64,000 bases of DNA from Leguminivora glycinivorella. Lineage: Eukaryota; Arthropoda; Insecta; Lepidoptera; Tortricidae. Positions 41,395 to 51,323 of the stretch are shown piece by piece; positions within the stretch are counted from its first letter, which is position 1; each line of letters opens with the position of its first letter. A model generated the notes under the pieces. The model saw only the letters and a program-made list of their open reading frames with translations. It was not told where the DNA came from and made no database searches. A program made the position numbers and the translations under genes. The stretch is taken from contig NC_062988.1 in NCBI RefSeq assembly GCF_023078275.1, positions 823,501 to 887,500 of the forward strand, written 5' to 3'.

Positions 41395-41508
41395 GGGTGT
41401 TATTCAGAATCTATCTGTGAAGATTAAGATCACAATAATGAACTATTCATAAGAGCTTGTAATTAGGCCTACATGAATAAAGATATTTTGAATTGAATTG
41501 TAAATAAT
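41395..41508 (+). mobile_element. LINE 3' end (tail only)
   Basis: It ends ATGAATAAAGATATTTTGAA and (TTGAA)n, the usual polyadenylation-plus-repeat tail of lepidopteran LINEs. No coding part is present. Confidence 0.45.
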
Positions 41509-42040
41509 TGTCAGTTTTATTTTATTCGGCGTGGTTTCAGGGCTAAAATTCCTAAATATTTGTTAGATTCTGAGAGTCAGTAGTGTCTGTTTATATTTGA
41601 CATCTTCAGCCAAAGTTTACCGTATTTTAGATAACTGTTTGAGGTTACCACACAAATTGGAAACGTTAATTTCTCAAACTTCAGCGCGTTTCAGTTTTGT
41701 GTTTAGTTCCAATACAGATGTGTCTTTAATTTGTATATGTTAAACATCACTGGAAAGTAAGTTTTTGTGACGTAACTTAAGGAAGCTTTAAGTCGGCAGT
41801 AAACAGTGTAACTGCCACTAAAATACTTAGCTCACAACTTTACTGAGGAAGTCTTCGTTTCCATTTGCAGTTTAAAGCTTTCCCGTAAAGATTAAAGTAA
41901 AATAAACATTTGGAAACTATCCTAACATAACCGTTGTCAAATTACAACTACAGGTAATACAGCTATTTATTTCTATCGTTTATCATTCGTAAGAAACTTC
42001 TATAACTTTTATTGAGACTTAACAAGACAGCAACAAGAAG

Positions 42041-42185
42041 GTACGGTCAAACAATTTGAATCATAGACCACCGTAGAACCTTTGCACAGTAAACGTCAAT
42101 GTGACTTTCTAAGGGGAATAAAACACGGTTTAAATGAGACAGGGTTCTAGGGTGGCCTAGGATTCAAATTGGTTGACTGTACAGT
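42041..42185. mobile_element. Family N MITE, clean copy
   Basis: GTACGGTCAAACAATTTGAA and ATTCAAATTGGTTGACTGTAC form the ends. Inside, ACCGTAGAACC and GGGTTCTAGGGTGGCC are mirrored. Confidence 0.75.
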
Positions 42186-42992
42186 GAAAAAGTGGATACA
42201 TCTCTTTGTTGTCGACTGTACTAGTACTAGTAGGTATACAATATTTGGGAATGGTACCTACATTCTCTTGAATAACTTTAAATCAAAACTATGAATTACA
42301 TCTAATTCATTTAAATAAGAACGTAGAAGAGAAAATTCTAAGGGCCGGTGGCACCAACCACGGTGAACACTGAACAGATCACTGATCACATCACGATCAG
42401 TGATTATATTTCGCAACATCACTAAAACACTATTGCGCAGAGATCTTAATTATTATGGAAAAAGGACTAGAACTTTACCTTTTATAACAATATACCATTA
42501 AGAATTATATTTAAAAAAGTTTATGTTGAAACAATTTGAAACTGAACCTTTAGTTAATAAAATTACGTTATTAAAATAATTTAGTAATTAGTATTAAGTA
42601 ACTAACTATGTTTGTAACTTGTAAGTCTTGTGATTAAAAAACTGTTCTACAGTTTGGCGGAATATAATTCACTTTTATTGAATAAATAATTTAAAATTTA
42701 ATTTTTTTTTTTTTTAAGTCAAAAAAAGGGGAATATAATATGTAAACAACATATTTTCTAACCCCGTCACCACGTGGTTGATGGGTCAGAAGAATTGGTC
42801 TATCCAGCAGCAGCGGCTGATCCATACAAGCTGATTCCCACCGGCTTGCCTAAAATTGATTACCTACTAGTAAAGTACCTAATGTAAAGGTAGGTTTCTT
42901 TTTGCTCAATGTTGCGTAGCAGAAATTTTCACCAGCCGCCATTGCTATCCAGTCAGTTGTCTATCAGATTCCTGGGGAATTGGATATTCTAG
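42186..42992. other. Non-coding stretch, one small hairpin
   Basis: ATCACTGATCACATCACGATCAGTGAT near 42380-42406 contains complementary AATCACTGATC-type arms and resembles a worn MITE. No gene was seen. Confidence 0.35.
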
Positions 42993-43286
42993 GCTAGAAT
43001 CTCAGATTCTCTAACAAGAGAACAGAAAGATAAAATTACCGTTTTCAGAGAAAGCCTGTCTATATGTGCTAATGATCCTGCGGCCGAAGCTAAAACCTTG
43101 GCGAAAGGCGTAATCTCGTTAGAAGGTAATTCTTTTAGCGGTGAGAGGCCCTTGTTAAAGGCTGTGGCGCGTGCCACGAAAGAACAGCGATTGATACAGA
43201 ACTATGACTGTGGAGTGTCGCTTGAAGGTTGTCTATCGTTACTTACAATCTTCATTCGTACTAAGAATCGTAGCTCGATTTTTTAG
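42993..43286 (+). CDS. Hypothetical coding-like frame, ~97 codons, no start codon
   Basis: GATATTCTAG just upstream can act as an acceptor. The frame is then open to a stop at 43284-43286. It reads ISDSLTREQKDKITVFRESL, NDPAAEAKTLAKGVISLEG and LLKAVARATKEQRLIQNYD, then a more hydrophobic end. It is Ala/Lys/Glu-rich, mostly helical in look and free of low complexity. A GGTAATT after the Leu-Glu codons (43127) could be a donor, giving a 135-nt exon. No ATG opens it. It could be a host exon or a retroelement gag-like fragment; I do not recognise it. Confidence 0.35.
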   Translation, partial: ARISDSLTREQKDKITVFRESLSICANDPAAEAKTLAKGVISLEGNSFSGERPLLKAVARATKEQRLIQNYDCGVSLEGCLSLLTIFIRTKNRSSIF

Positions 43287-43687
43287 CGCCACCTATTAAA
43301 TACTATCATAACTACACTGATGATGCCTACAATTTTTTTTTCAAAATGTATATTGACGTGATATCATGATATTAAAATAAATAAGCATGTCATTTCTTAT
43401 TATAAAAAATAAAAACACGCAAAAATATTTGGAGAAAATATGATTTCGGTCGCTGCCAAGTTGCGAAAAAGCGCTATCTTGTTTTGAGCCTAAAAGGCCC
43501 ATACATTTCAGGGGTACGCTTTGTTGTATGGGTTTTGTCTGTCCCGTATAATATCGTCCTTGCTTTTTACTTTACAAAAGCCGTACTCATTGTTTGTAGG
43601 TATAGGATTTATCCACAAAAAAGTTCTGTCTCAACTCAGGAAGTTGATACTGTTGACTTATAGCACAGTATAATAAAGAGTACTATC
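43287..43687. other. Non-coding stretch, no feature recognised
   Basis: Nothing identifiable. Confidence 0.3.
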
Positions 43688-43893
43688 GTACAGTATGGCC
43701 ACTCTCGCTCCCCGCTGAAAGTGCCGCCTACCCCCTCTCGATTACCTCACAGTTACCGCCTGTCAAAAACGCGAACCGTCGACCTGTCATATCTCACTCA
43801 TACAAGCATAGTACGCGTTCACCTACACGAGCTTAGACTGTGTGCTGGGAACGCGCCTCTTTCATGTATTTGATCGCCAGTGTCCGAGGTGTG
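43688..43893 (-). repeat. Family E repeat, near-complete reverse copy
   Basis: It begins ACAGTATGGCCACTC and ends GATCGCCAGTGTCCGAGGTG, the full mirror of 12175-12387, with CTTTCAGCGGGG/CCCCGCTGAAAG and TTTTTGACAG blocks conserved. Confidence 0.75.
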
Positions 43894-44268
43894 CTTATAG
43901 GTAGTAAGAGACGGAGACTGAGTGACACGAACGAATAGTAGAGTTTTTGTATTAGGAGACCCTATTTGTTTTTTTTATCTCTAGTTTATCTTTTTGGGTA
44001 CCCTAAAAACTAAAGTATTTTTATACTACCTACCAATACGCTGCAGTTTCTGCCTTGCACCTCGGTAATTACATCGCAAACAATAGGCGTAGCGAACGCG
44101 CACGCGTCTAACAATACGATCGGGGCAATTTGTATTGACCATTACGTTAACAACGCACCGAGACCTGTCAAAATACTGCGCGGAGTGACGAATGATGGGA
44201 CATACCCATGAGGTTTTAACTTTTCAATAGGATGCGTTACTCGAAAGCGTGTCGTGTCAAGACAGTCA

Positions 44269-44345
44269 CCATCAGATACATCTCAGCGGCCGGGGCGCTC
44301 AAAAATATCTAAACACGCCCTGAATCGCTAGATAAATATATCTAT
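44269..44345. repeat. Half-copy of the CCATCAGATA MITE
   Basis: CCATCAGATACATCTCAGCG and AAATATCTAAACACGCC match the left half of 11624-11735. Confidence 0.5.
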
Positions 44346-44347
44346 CA

Positions 44348-44489
44348 GCAGGCCTAGCATATGATGGCCGCGAGAGTATGTCGCCGCGAGATAGACTACC
44401 TGTCCTTATGTCATTAATACAATTAGACAAAGACGTGTCATCTATCTCGCGGCGACATACTCCCGCGGCCATCATGTGTTAGGCCTACA
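44348..44489. mobile_element. Palindromic MITE, family O (copy 1)
   Basis: The arms run from AGGCCTAGCATATGATGGCC through GTATGTCGCCGCGAGATAGA, about 50 bp, and are mirrored on the right. The central spacer is about 40 bp. Confidence 0.85.
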
Positions 44490-44744
44490 GATAAAGTTAA
44501 CACTATCCTTTTCATCACACGTATCAATGACAATGACAGCTAACATTTATCTGACAGATATTATTTATCTGGCGATTGAAAAACCAGCCCTTATACAAAT
44601 ATTGTTTAAATCTGAATTTCTTTACTAATACATATGTATTTATTTTTTTGCAGGTAAGCATCCAATACAGTTATGTTTGAAGGACGAAACAATTCTGTAG
44701 ATTGAGTTATATATTGGTAAGCAAATTGCAAATGCATGCATCCT

Positions 44745-44820
44745 TCGAGAGGAAAGGAATGAGAATGAATGTCAGTAAGACGAAAGTAATGGTATTTGAA
44801 AGGCGGAGGCTTTAGTTCCT
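44745..44820 (+). pseudogene. Reverse-transcriptase relic (tiny)
   Basis: One short frame reads GMRMNVSKTKVMVFERRR then stop. The M-N-x-x-K-T-K-x-M-V-F block is the conserved stretch after the catalytic FADD of RTE-type and related LINEs. Only about 25 codons are left. Confidence 0.5.
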
Positions 44821-44985
44821 CAGGTCCGTCAAGTCGATCACTAATTTTAAGCGCCATTCTCCGCAGAAACAATAGTATTTTGAACTCGAAATATGCCGTT
44901 ATGCCATTAATTATTCTTAATTAAACGTGTATACAAACGCATACAATCAAATCTCCATTAAAAGTGATTTAAAACATGTATTTTA

Positions 44986-45184
44986 GGGCAATTCCACGTA
45001 ACTGTAATGTAAGTGACCACTTCATTGCATGTTTTTTTATTTATGATGCAAATTGAAATCTTAATTTATCTCTAGATAAGCCTACTTTTAATCCTTAGAT
45101 ATATTGATATTTAAATTAGCACCATGAATAAAAAAACATGCAAATAATTGGTCACTTACATTACTCTGTTACATGGAATTACCC
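44986..45184. mobile_element. MITE with GGGCAATTCCACGTAAC ends
   Basis: TTTA lies on both sides (44982-44985 and 45185-45188). The inverted repeats GGGCAATTCCACGTAACTGT and AATGTAAGTGACCA are about 34 bp. Confidence 0.8.
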
Positions 45185-45374
45185 TTTAATGTTTGACCGT
45201 ACTCGTCTCGCACATCATCATTAACCTGTTTTAATGTCTATTTTGGAATTTAATATAATTACTGTGCACACCTAAAGTCGTTCTTAACCTGTATATATAA
45301 TTATTAACAATATTACTATAATTGGATAACACATTTTCCCACCATTTACATACATTCCTAGAGAAATATTCTGT

Positions 45375-45424
45375 TACCTCGGACACTAGCGGTTAAATAT
45401 ATGAAAGAGGCGCGGTATTCTTAG
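45375..45424 (+). repeat. Family E fragment
   Basis: ACCTCGGACACTAGCGGTTA and ATATGAAAGAGGCGCG match the start of 12175-12387. Confidence 0.6.
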
Positions 45425-45493
45425 GAAGGGAAAAAGGCAAAACAATTGTATGTAACGTGTAGTTTCTCTACTTTTCGGTTCTGGGTAAATCTG

Positions 45494-45632
45494 TAGGCCT
45501 AGCACATGATGGCCGCGGGAGTATGTCGCCGCGAGATAGATGCCTCGTCTTCTTCTAACTGTATTAATGACATAAGGACGGGTAGTCTATCTCGCGGCGA
45601 CATACTCCCGCGGCCATCATGTGCTAGGCCTA
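45494..45632. mobile_element. Palindromic MITE, family O (copy 2, inverted core)
   Basis: Same arms as 44348-44489. The central spacer (TAACTGTATTAATGACATAA) is the reverse complement of that in copy 1, so the two copies lie in opposite orientation. Confidence 0.85.
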
Positions 45633-45805
45633 CTGATGAAATGCACCGTTGTTTTTCTATAATTACTTCACTGACAAGAGCAAAACTCTTGAGTCTAAAA
45701 TTATGATGATATCGCACTAAAAGTTCACTATAACAATATCTGCCAAGTATAATACTGTCAGCATATGTTTACATATGTGTATGCATTAAGCTTTTCTTTC
45801 GCATT

Positions 45806-46060
45806 TTTACGGAAACGTCTGTATCCGCTCACGTGATTTGGATTTTCATAAAAGGCACCCTAAACTGCTTCGACATAAAATTAGTCAAACATTTCCATAC
45901 CCCGCTATGTAGCCACAGCTACTGCAGGCAATTCAGAGGTGTGCAAGCTCGTAGCTCCAGCTACTGGAAGCATGTGAGTGGGTATTTGTCATGCTAGTTC
46001 AGACAGTGTCAGTACGCCGTGTACAGAGACTGACTGAAATAGCATGACACGTTTCCGTAA
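45806..46060. mobile_element. Possible inverted-repeat element
   Basis: TTACGGAAACGTCTG and ATGACACGTTTCCGTAA face each other about 220 bp apart. A GTGCAAGCTCGTAGC-rich interior shows further small palindromes (GTAGCTCCAGCTAC). No target duplication was found. Confidence 0.4.
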
Positions 46061-47231
46061 CTAACAATACGAAGGAAAATCTTTTTGCACTACATCTGTA
46101 TTACATTGGAGTAAGTGTTGCCTTACACTTGCGTCTTCCTTGAGGCAGGTCGCGGCATTCCGAGCGGCCGCAGAGTTTACGGCCGCAGACCGGATTGATT
46201 CCTTTTGTATCTGCAGTAATTGCACAACTCTAAATTAATGTTTTAGGGCCGAGGTCGCCACGACGAAAATGTCGATATATTTGTGATATGTTTAACTATA
46301 ACTTCACGATGTTTGTAATCGAGTATTCAGTTTAATTAACAACTATGTATTTATTGACTATTTAAACGGAATTATCCAAATTAAAGTGTTCCCTTCTTCT
46401 TCTACACTATTTCCTACACTTCTAATGGTTGCTAATGTTGTTATATGAAACAGAATTTCCGAATTACCTGATTTCGGAAGGTTTTTCGAAGACTTGTGTA
46501 ATAAATTTTAGTAATCTTTCAATTTACCCATCTGTTAACCTACAGTCTTTGCCGCACGCTCGCTATAAACCTAGTTTAGTGTCCACTATAGTTGCAACAG
46601 TTTGGTTTTATGCACGAATCGCGCCAGGCGGCCACACGCTTTACGTCCCTTCACTATGAGAATAGTTTTCACGTTTTAGAAAACATTACTCGATAGTGTA
46701 AACGTCGCGGAAAGTTACATTATGTGTAATAATAATAACAAGTGAACAGCGCCCCCGAACGGTCACTTACTAGAACCGAAATTTACATACATTTTCCGTG
46801 ACGATCGAGAAATGTATTCTAAAACCTGAAAATCTCATGGTAGTGGCTCTGGAGAATGCTATTTTCACACTTAATGTCTCAATCCACACTTCGGATGTCT
46901 TCTTAAAGGTTACGACTAATTTATTGCATACTTAGTTGTAAAACTCACTATAACTGACAGTTGGGAATCGTATGTCTTTGTAATAAAATTCAAGTTAGGA
47001 CTGGATGTTTTTAGTAGATTATCTAAAACATTGAGAAACAATCAGTTCACGCTACAATAAATAAAACAAACAAAAAAGTATCATTCAATCATTAATATCA
47101 TCATTGTGTGCAAATAAGAATCATTCAATGAATTGTATAAATTTATCTCGTATACTAGAAACAATAAAATACAGAGGCAGATATACTTTTCTCTCCTCAC
47201 CAACCATTTCCACTGATGTTTAAGATTATGA
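46061..47231. other. Long non-coding stretch, no gene recognised
   Basis: AT-rich. The 76-codon frame at 46429-46659 lacks splice support. If the terminal exon at 47232-47376 is real, the part just below 47232 is its 3' UTR. Confidence 0.35.
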
Positions 47232-47376
47232 TTATGAGCGACCTTTGCGGCCTAGTGCGGTAATAATAGGCAACTTTTCCCCTATCTTTTCACCAGTCCA
47301 AAGACTGCTTTGATTTGCGAACCGCTCATTTTCCGGTACAATACCTACTCGGGCTTTGGTGTCAAAAATGAGACCG
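47232..47376 (-). CDS. Candidate terminal coding exon, gene unknown
   Basis: A good acceptor (GTTATATTTCAG) precedes 47376. One base completes a split codon; 47 codons then run to TAA at 47232-47234 (145 nt). The peptide reads GLIFDTKARVGIVPENERFA, then NQSSLWTGEKIGEKLPIITA and a basic LGRKGRS end. It has no low complexity and no repeat origin that I can see, and the sequence is GC-richer than its surroundings. It needs an upstream exon ending in phase 2; the exon-like piece at 49546-49738 ends in phase 0, so it is not the direct neighbour. I do not recognise the protein. Confidence 0.5.
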
Positions 47377-47460
47377 CTGAAATATAACGATGTCTTCAAA
47401 GTTGTCACCAGTCTCAGTCCTAACAGCGAGGGTCTTTTAAAGAACGCGAACAGGGCTTTT

Positions 47461-47660
47461 TTTTAACCCCCGACGCAAAAACGACGGGGTGTTATAAGTT
47501 AGACGTGTCTGTCTGTTTGTCTGTCCGTCTCGTAGCTCCCGAACGGATGAACCGATTTAGATTTCGTTTTTTTTTTGTTTGAAAGCTGAGGTAGTCAGGA
47601 GTGTTCTTAGCCATGTTTCATGAAAATCGGTTCACTGTGTCGCGGTCGGGGGTTTTTTCA
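47461..47660 (+). repeat. Family J repeat
   Basis: TTTTTTAACCCCCGACGCAA, CCCGAACGGATGAACCGATT, GAAAGCTGAGGTAGTCAGGA and GTCGCGGTCGGGGGTTTTTT, the full length of the family. Confidence 0.8.
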
Positions 47661-47766
47661 CAATTTTAATTTTTATTCTACTAAAATGACTAAAATATCA
47701 TTTGGGATCATAGTCCAGGTTATTTTATTTAATAGTAGATATTACGAGTACCTATTCAAAAATCTC

Positions 47767-48606
47767 TCTTACTTTTTAGGGTTCCGTAGTCAACTAATAG
47801 GAACCCTTATAGTTTCGCCATGTCTGTCTGTCCGACCGTCCGTCCGTCCGCTGGATAGGTATTTAAAAATGAATAAGGGTTTGTTGGATAGGTATTTAAT
47901 AGTTATTTGTTATACAAGGGGGCAAAGTTGTATTTTAACGCCGAGTGTGGAATTGAAAAACGAGCAAGTGAAAGGATTCTATAGTTGAACCACGAGCGAA
48001 GCGAGTGGTTCGAGAATAGAATCCTGAACCTGCGAGTTTTTTAACACACGAGAAGTAAAATACATTTGCACCCGAGTATAACACAAAACTTTTCCCCTCA
48101 CTATAGCGAGGAAATTACAACGCAAAAAATGCGTTTATCACTGCTTCCAGTATTTCCACAGGTGGTAAATCATCTTTATTACTAGATTCACCTACTTTTA
48201 TCAATTTTAAAGCAGTTAATTTGACTTTATTCAAGGTCAAATTACTTTACCCACTAGTGGATAAAATGCGTTTTTACCCGCCGGTATTAAAGGACAAAAC
48301 ACGTGTTTCCGAGCTAGTGAGGGGAAAAATGAATAAGGGTTTACTAAGATCGTTTTTTGATAATATCAATATTTTCGGAAATAATCGCTCCTAAAGGAAA
48401 AAAAGTGCGTCCCCCCCCCCCCCCTCTAACTTTTGAACCATATGTTTAAAAAATATGAAAAAAAAATCACAAAAGTAGAACTTTATAAATACTTTCCTGG
48501 AAAATTGTTTTGAACTTGATAGGTTCAGTAGTTTTTGAGAAACATTCGGAAAACTACGGAACCCTACACTGAGCGTGGCCCGACACGCTCTTGGCCGGTT
48601 TTTTGT
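47767..48606 (+). repeat. Family P repeat (widespread arthropod type) with nested family K
   Basis: It starts TTAGGGTTCCGTAGTCAACT and ends GTGTAGGG-type GAACCCTACACTGAGCGTGG and CTCTTGGCCGG. The middle is replaced at about 47900-48330 by a family K repeat, after which GAATAAGGGTTTACTAAGAT resumes. Other copies are at 50935-51320 (+) and 53050-53395 (-). A C-run at 48408-48423 is part of it. Confidence 0.75.
47925..48330 (+). repeat. Family K repeat, long copy
   Basis: GGGCAAAGTTGTATTTTAAC at the left, a palindromic AACCACGAGCGAAGCGAGTGGTT core, then CCCCTCACTATAGCGAGG to CTAGTGAGGGGAAAA. It is inserted in family P. Confidence 0.75.
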
Positions 48607-48620
48607 ACCTATGTACCTAT

Positions 48621-48769
48621 CTACAGTCTGACTAAACAGAGTAGAAATTAAAAAGTGGCAACATTGTAATGACATCCCTTTCATTTAAAATCAATAATAT
48701 GTGTGAGAAAACGGGACGACACTACGATGTTGCCAGTTATTAATGTCTACTCTTTTTGGCCAGACTGTA
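48621..48769. mobile_element. MITE with TACAGTCTG ends
   Basis: Left CTACAGTCTGACTAAACAGA; right CTTTTTGGCCAGACTGTA, with mirrored GTAGAAATTA/TAATGTCTAC and GGCAACAT/ATGTTGCC. Confidence 0.75.
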
Positions 48770-49129
48770 CGTAGAGCCAGTTCAAATATTTTGGTTCGAT
48801 TGTAGATAGATGTAACTGAACCCGATTAGGCATAGGTATGTAAAGAGGATAATTTCGCACTCCATAATACAAAGTAAGTAATGTTTGATTTTACGCTCTT
48901 GCACCTTTCAGACGTAATAGTTAATAATGCGTGTCTAATTATACATTACCGTGGATTCCGTAAGATGTAAGATGCATGCGGAATTGAATATATTCTATAA
49001 TCGTAGTTCAGTTATACAATAGTTTTAACAAAGTCTTTACTGCCACATATATTGTATTTTTGTCGTTTTATCAAGAGTTAAAATAGTCCAACTCCTGATA
49101 TCTTTAATTACCCGGGTGACTTGAGTTTC

Positions 49130-49215
49130 CCGTGGTCGTGACGTAGAAATATCGGAAGCTTGACGAAGAAAAACAAAAATGTAATCTCGGTATATATCCC
49201 GGTCAAGATACATCC
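49130..49215 (-). repeat. Family M fragment
   Basis: CCCGTGGTCGTGACGTAGAA, ATATCGG and ATATATCCCGGTC mirror 33526-33645. Confidence 0.45.
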
Positions 49216-49246
49216 AGTGAAACTAACCATGAACCATTCAAATTCA

Positions 49247-49512
49247 TACGTAATATTATAAATGGGAATGTGTGCGTGTCTGTTTGTTTGTAGGACGCAC
49301 AAACAAACAGACACGCACACCTTCTCATGGCAAATCGGAGCGACGAATCGACATGATTTTTTAAATGGAGATAGTAAAGGGATGGAAAGTGAAAGTGACA
49401 TAGGCTACTTTGTCTTTTTCTAACCCCCCCACTTCCTTAACCCGGGGGTGGAAGTTTGAGGGGGATGGAGCATTCCGCAATGTTCGAAGTTAAAAACGCG
49501 GGCAAAAGCTAT
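49247..49512 (+). mobile_element. Degraded Helitron with an acquired perfect hairpin
   Basis: The family body is present (TAATATTATAAATGGGAA, GAGATAGTAAAGGGATGG, GACATAGGC, GCGGGCAAAAGCTA). At 49270-49291 the start GTGTGCGTGTCTGTTTGTTT is followed, after seven bases, by its exact complement (49299-49320). About 70 bp of C/G-rich foreign sequence sits at about 49425-49490. Confidence 0.65.
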
Positions 49513-49545
49513 TCTACTATAAATTAACCAAAAAATCTGTCTCAC

Positions 49546-49833
49546 CTCATTACGTTGACTGGTATGGTAGCTTAACCTACCAAATACCAAACACACATTA
49601 ATGCAAGTCAGCCGACCTGCTTCCAATTTCGCAACCGGATTGACATTTGTCAAGTTAATTGCATTCTCAATCAATTCCTCAACGGACCAAGGCCACACTG
49701 CACCGGTTCCCTTGTAATTGTAACCGCGTAATATGTACCTAAGTGTAATATCTATAATATTAGCCACTCTACAGAGTTGTTTGAAGACTTTGAAGATGCT
49801 TATGGGCATTTTCAGAATTTGGGACCCCCCCAA
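49546..49833 (-). CDS. Candidate coding exon with donor, gene unknown
   Basis: The minus frame is open from 49833 to the donor at 49546 (AATGAG|GTGAGA, phase 0). Its first 15 or so codons overlap sequence shared with the element at 55244-55594 (CTGAAAATGCCC). The better part starts after a possible acceptor (ACACTTAG) at 49738: GYNYKGTGAVWPWSVEELIE, NAINLTNVNPVAKLEAGRL, then TCINVCLVFGRLSYHTSQRNE. This looks like genuine protein, with clustered Trp and an amphipathic helix. I cannot name the family. A host exon or a transposon-protein remnant are both possible. Confidence 0.35.
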
Positions 49834-49887
49834 TTAGCGTAAGTTATTAACAAAAATTAACTCCCTGTTCATTTTGTGACGATAAAC

Positions 49888-49959
49888 AGGCAAACATGAT
49901 CGCGCGATAGATGATATATAAATGATATGTTTTATCATTTATCGCGCGGCCATGCTTGA
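49888..49959. mobile_element. Small palindromic element
   Basis: GGCAAACATGATCGCGCGAT and ATCGCGCGGCCATGCTTG are imperfect inverted repeats around a short ATAT-rich loop. A related arm is at about 16140. Confidence 0.6.
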
Positions 49960-50184
49960 CGATCAAGCCATCAGGCCAAACGACCAGCTTCTGCCTAAAG
50001 ATAGGCCCTAAACACAGTAAACACACACATTAAGTTATGAGTCTGGTCACGTGCCAAGGTTGCGTTGACATTACCTTCGGACGTGCTGGGTGACCCGGGA
50101 TAACTATTCAGATACTCATTCCTTGTTATCAATGTGTTCTCTAGCCAAACTGTTATTTTATTTATCGTGTACTATTATGATTGC

Positions 50185-50388
50185 TCGTGTGGTGACGGGT
50201 TAAGAATTTCACCACCTCCTTTCTTCCCGTGGGTGTCGTAGATTGTGGCGTAGGCGAGAGGCTAGCAACCTGTCACTGCAATGTCACAATTTGGATTTCT
50301 TTCAACCCCTTTTTGCCAAGAGTGGCACTGAAACTTAGTACTTAGTTCATGTGCTCTGCCTACCCCTTTATGGGATACAGGCGTGATT
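50185..50388 (-). repeat. Family F repeat, reverse copy
   Basis: TTTCACCACCTCCTTTCTTC, CAACCTGTCACTGCAATGTC, CTTTCAACCCCTTTTTGCCA and GGATACAGGCGTGA, in mirrored order to 16458-16678. Confidence 0.75.
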
Positions 50389-50689
50389 TTTTTTTTTAAT
50401 TTATTTAAGACCCCTTATTCCTTAGAGCGCTCATCAATTTCACGAAACGGCCATCGATAGATGGCGTTGGCGCTCGGTACGCGAGCACCGGCAACTCAAC
50501 GCGCGTTTCAACGCAGACACGAATAATCTTGATAGTTTTGAATTAAATTGCTAATAACATAATTTTCAATTTTATATGGGGACTCTTTATTTAATTTCAT
50601 ATTCATGGTATGGTAGTAGTAAATAAGGTATATGAATGTAGTAAAAGTATAGTATTATTCTACATGTACATATTTAAATTCAGGTTTCC

Positions 50690-50880
50690 TAATTGATTGA
50701 TTCAACAACCAACACCGCTGAGCCGAAACTACGAAAGCTAGAAAGTCGAAATTTGTATAGATTGCATTAACAAAATTTCGAAGAGATAAGAATCGATTAT
50801 GAAAATTTACACCCCTAGTAGAGGGAAAAAGGGGGTGAAAGTTTGTAGCGGGATCAATTTGTTTTTTTTTTTTATTAGGA
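50690..50880 (+). repeat. Diverged relative of the 1905-3870 unit
   Basis: CCGCTGAGCCGAAACTACGA and ACACCCCTAGTAGAGGG with AAAGTTTGTAGCGGG keep the order of the 450-bp unit but with low identity. Confidence 0.5.
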
Positions 50881-50934
50881 AAATTTTAGTTAGGAACTTG
50901 AAATTAGAGAATAGTTTAATAGTGATTTCTGTTT

Positions 50935-51320
50935 TTTAGGGTTCCGTAGTCAACTAGGAACTCTTATAGTTTCGCCGTGTCTGTCCATCCGTCCGTCCAT
51001 CCGTCCGTCCGTCCGTCCGTCCGTCCGTTCGTCCGTCCGTCCGTCCGTCCGTCCGTCCGCGGATAATCTCAGTAACCGTAAGCACTAGAAAGCCGAAATT
51101 TAGTAACAATATGTATATCAATCACGTCAACAAAGTGCAAAAATAAAAAATGTAAAAAAATGTTTTATTAGGGTACCCCCCCCTACATGTAAAGTGGGGG
51201 CTGATTTTTTTTTTTCATTCCAACTCCAACGTGTGATATATTTTTGGACAGGTATTTAAAAATGAATAAGGGTTTACTAAGATCGTTTTTTGATAATATT
51301 AATATTTTCGGAAATTATCA
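50935..51320 (+). repeat. Family P repeat with (TCCG)n
   Basis: AGGGTTCCGTAGTCAACTAG, a (TCCG)n run at about 50985-51060, CGGATAATCTCAGTAACCG, TACCCCCCCCTACATGTAAA and GATCGTTTTTTGATAAT. Its end runs directly into the minisatellite at 51324. Confidence 0.75.
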
Positions 51321-51323
51321 CAG

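Noticed and set aside
47232..49738. A single gene joining the exons at 49546-49738 and 47232-47376
   Set aside because: The first ends in phase 0 and the second needs phase 2. No intermediate exon was found among the repeats between them.
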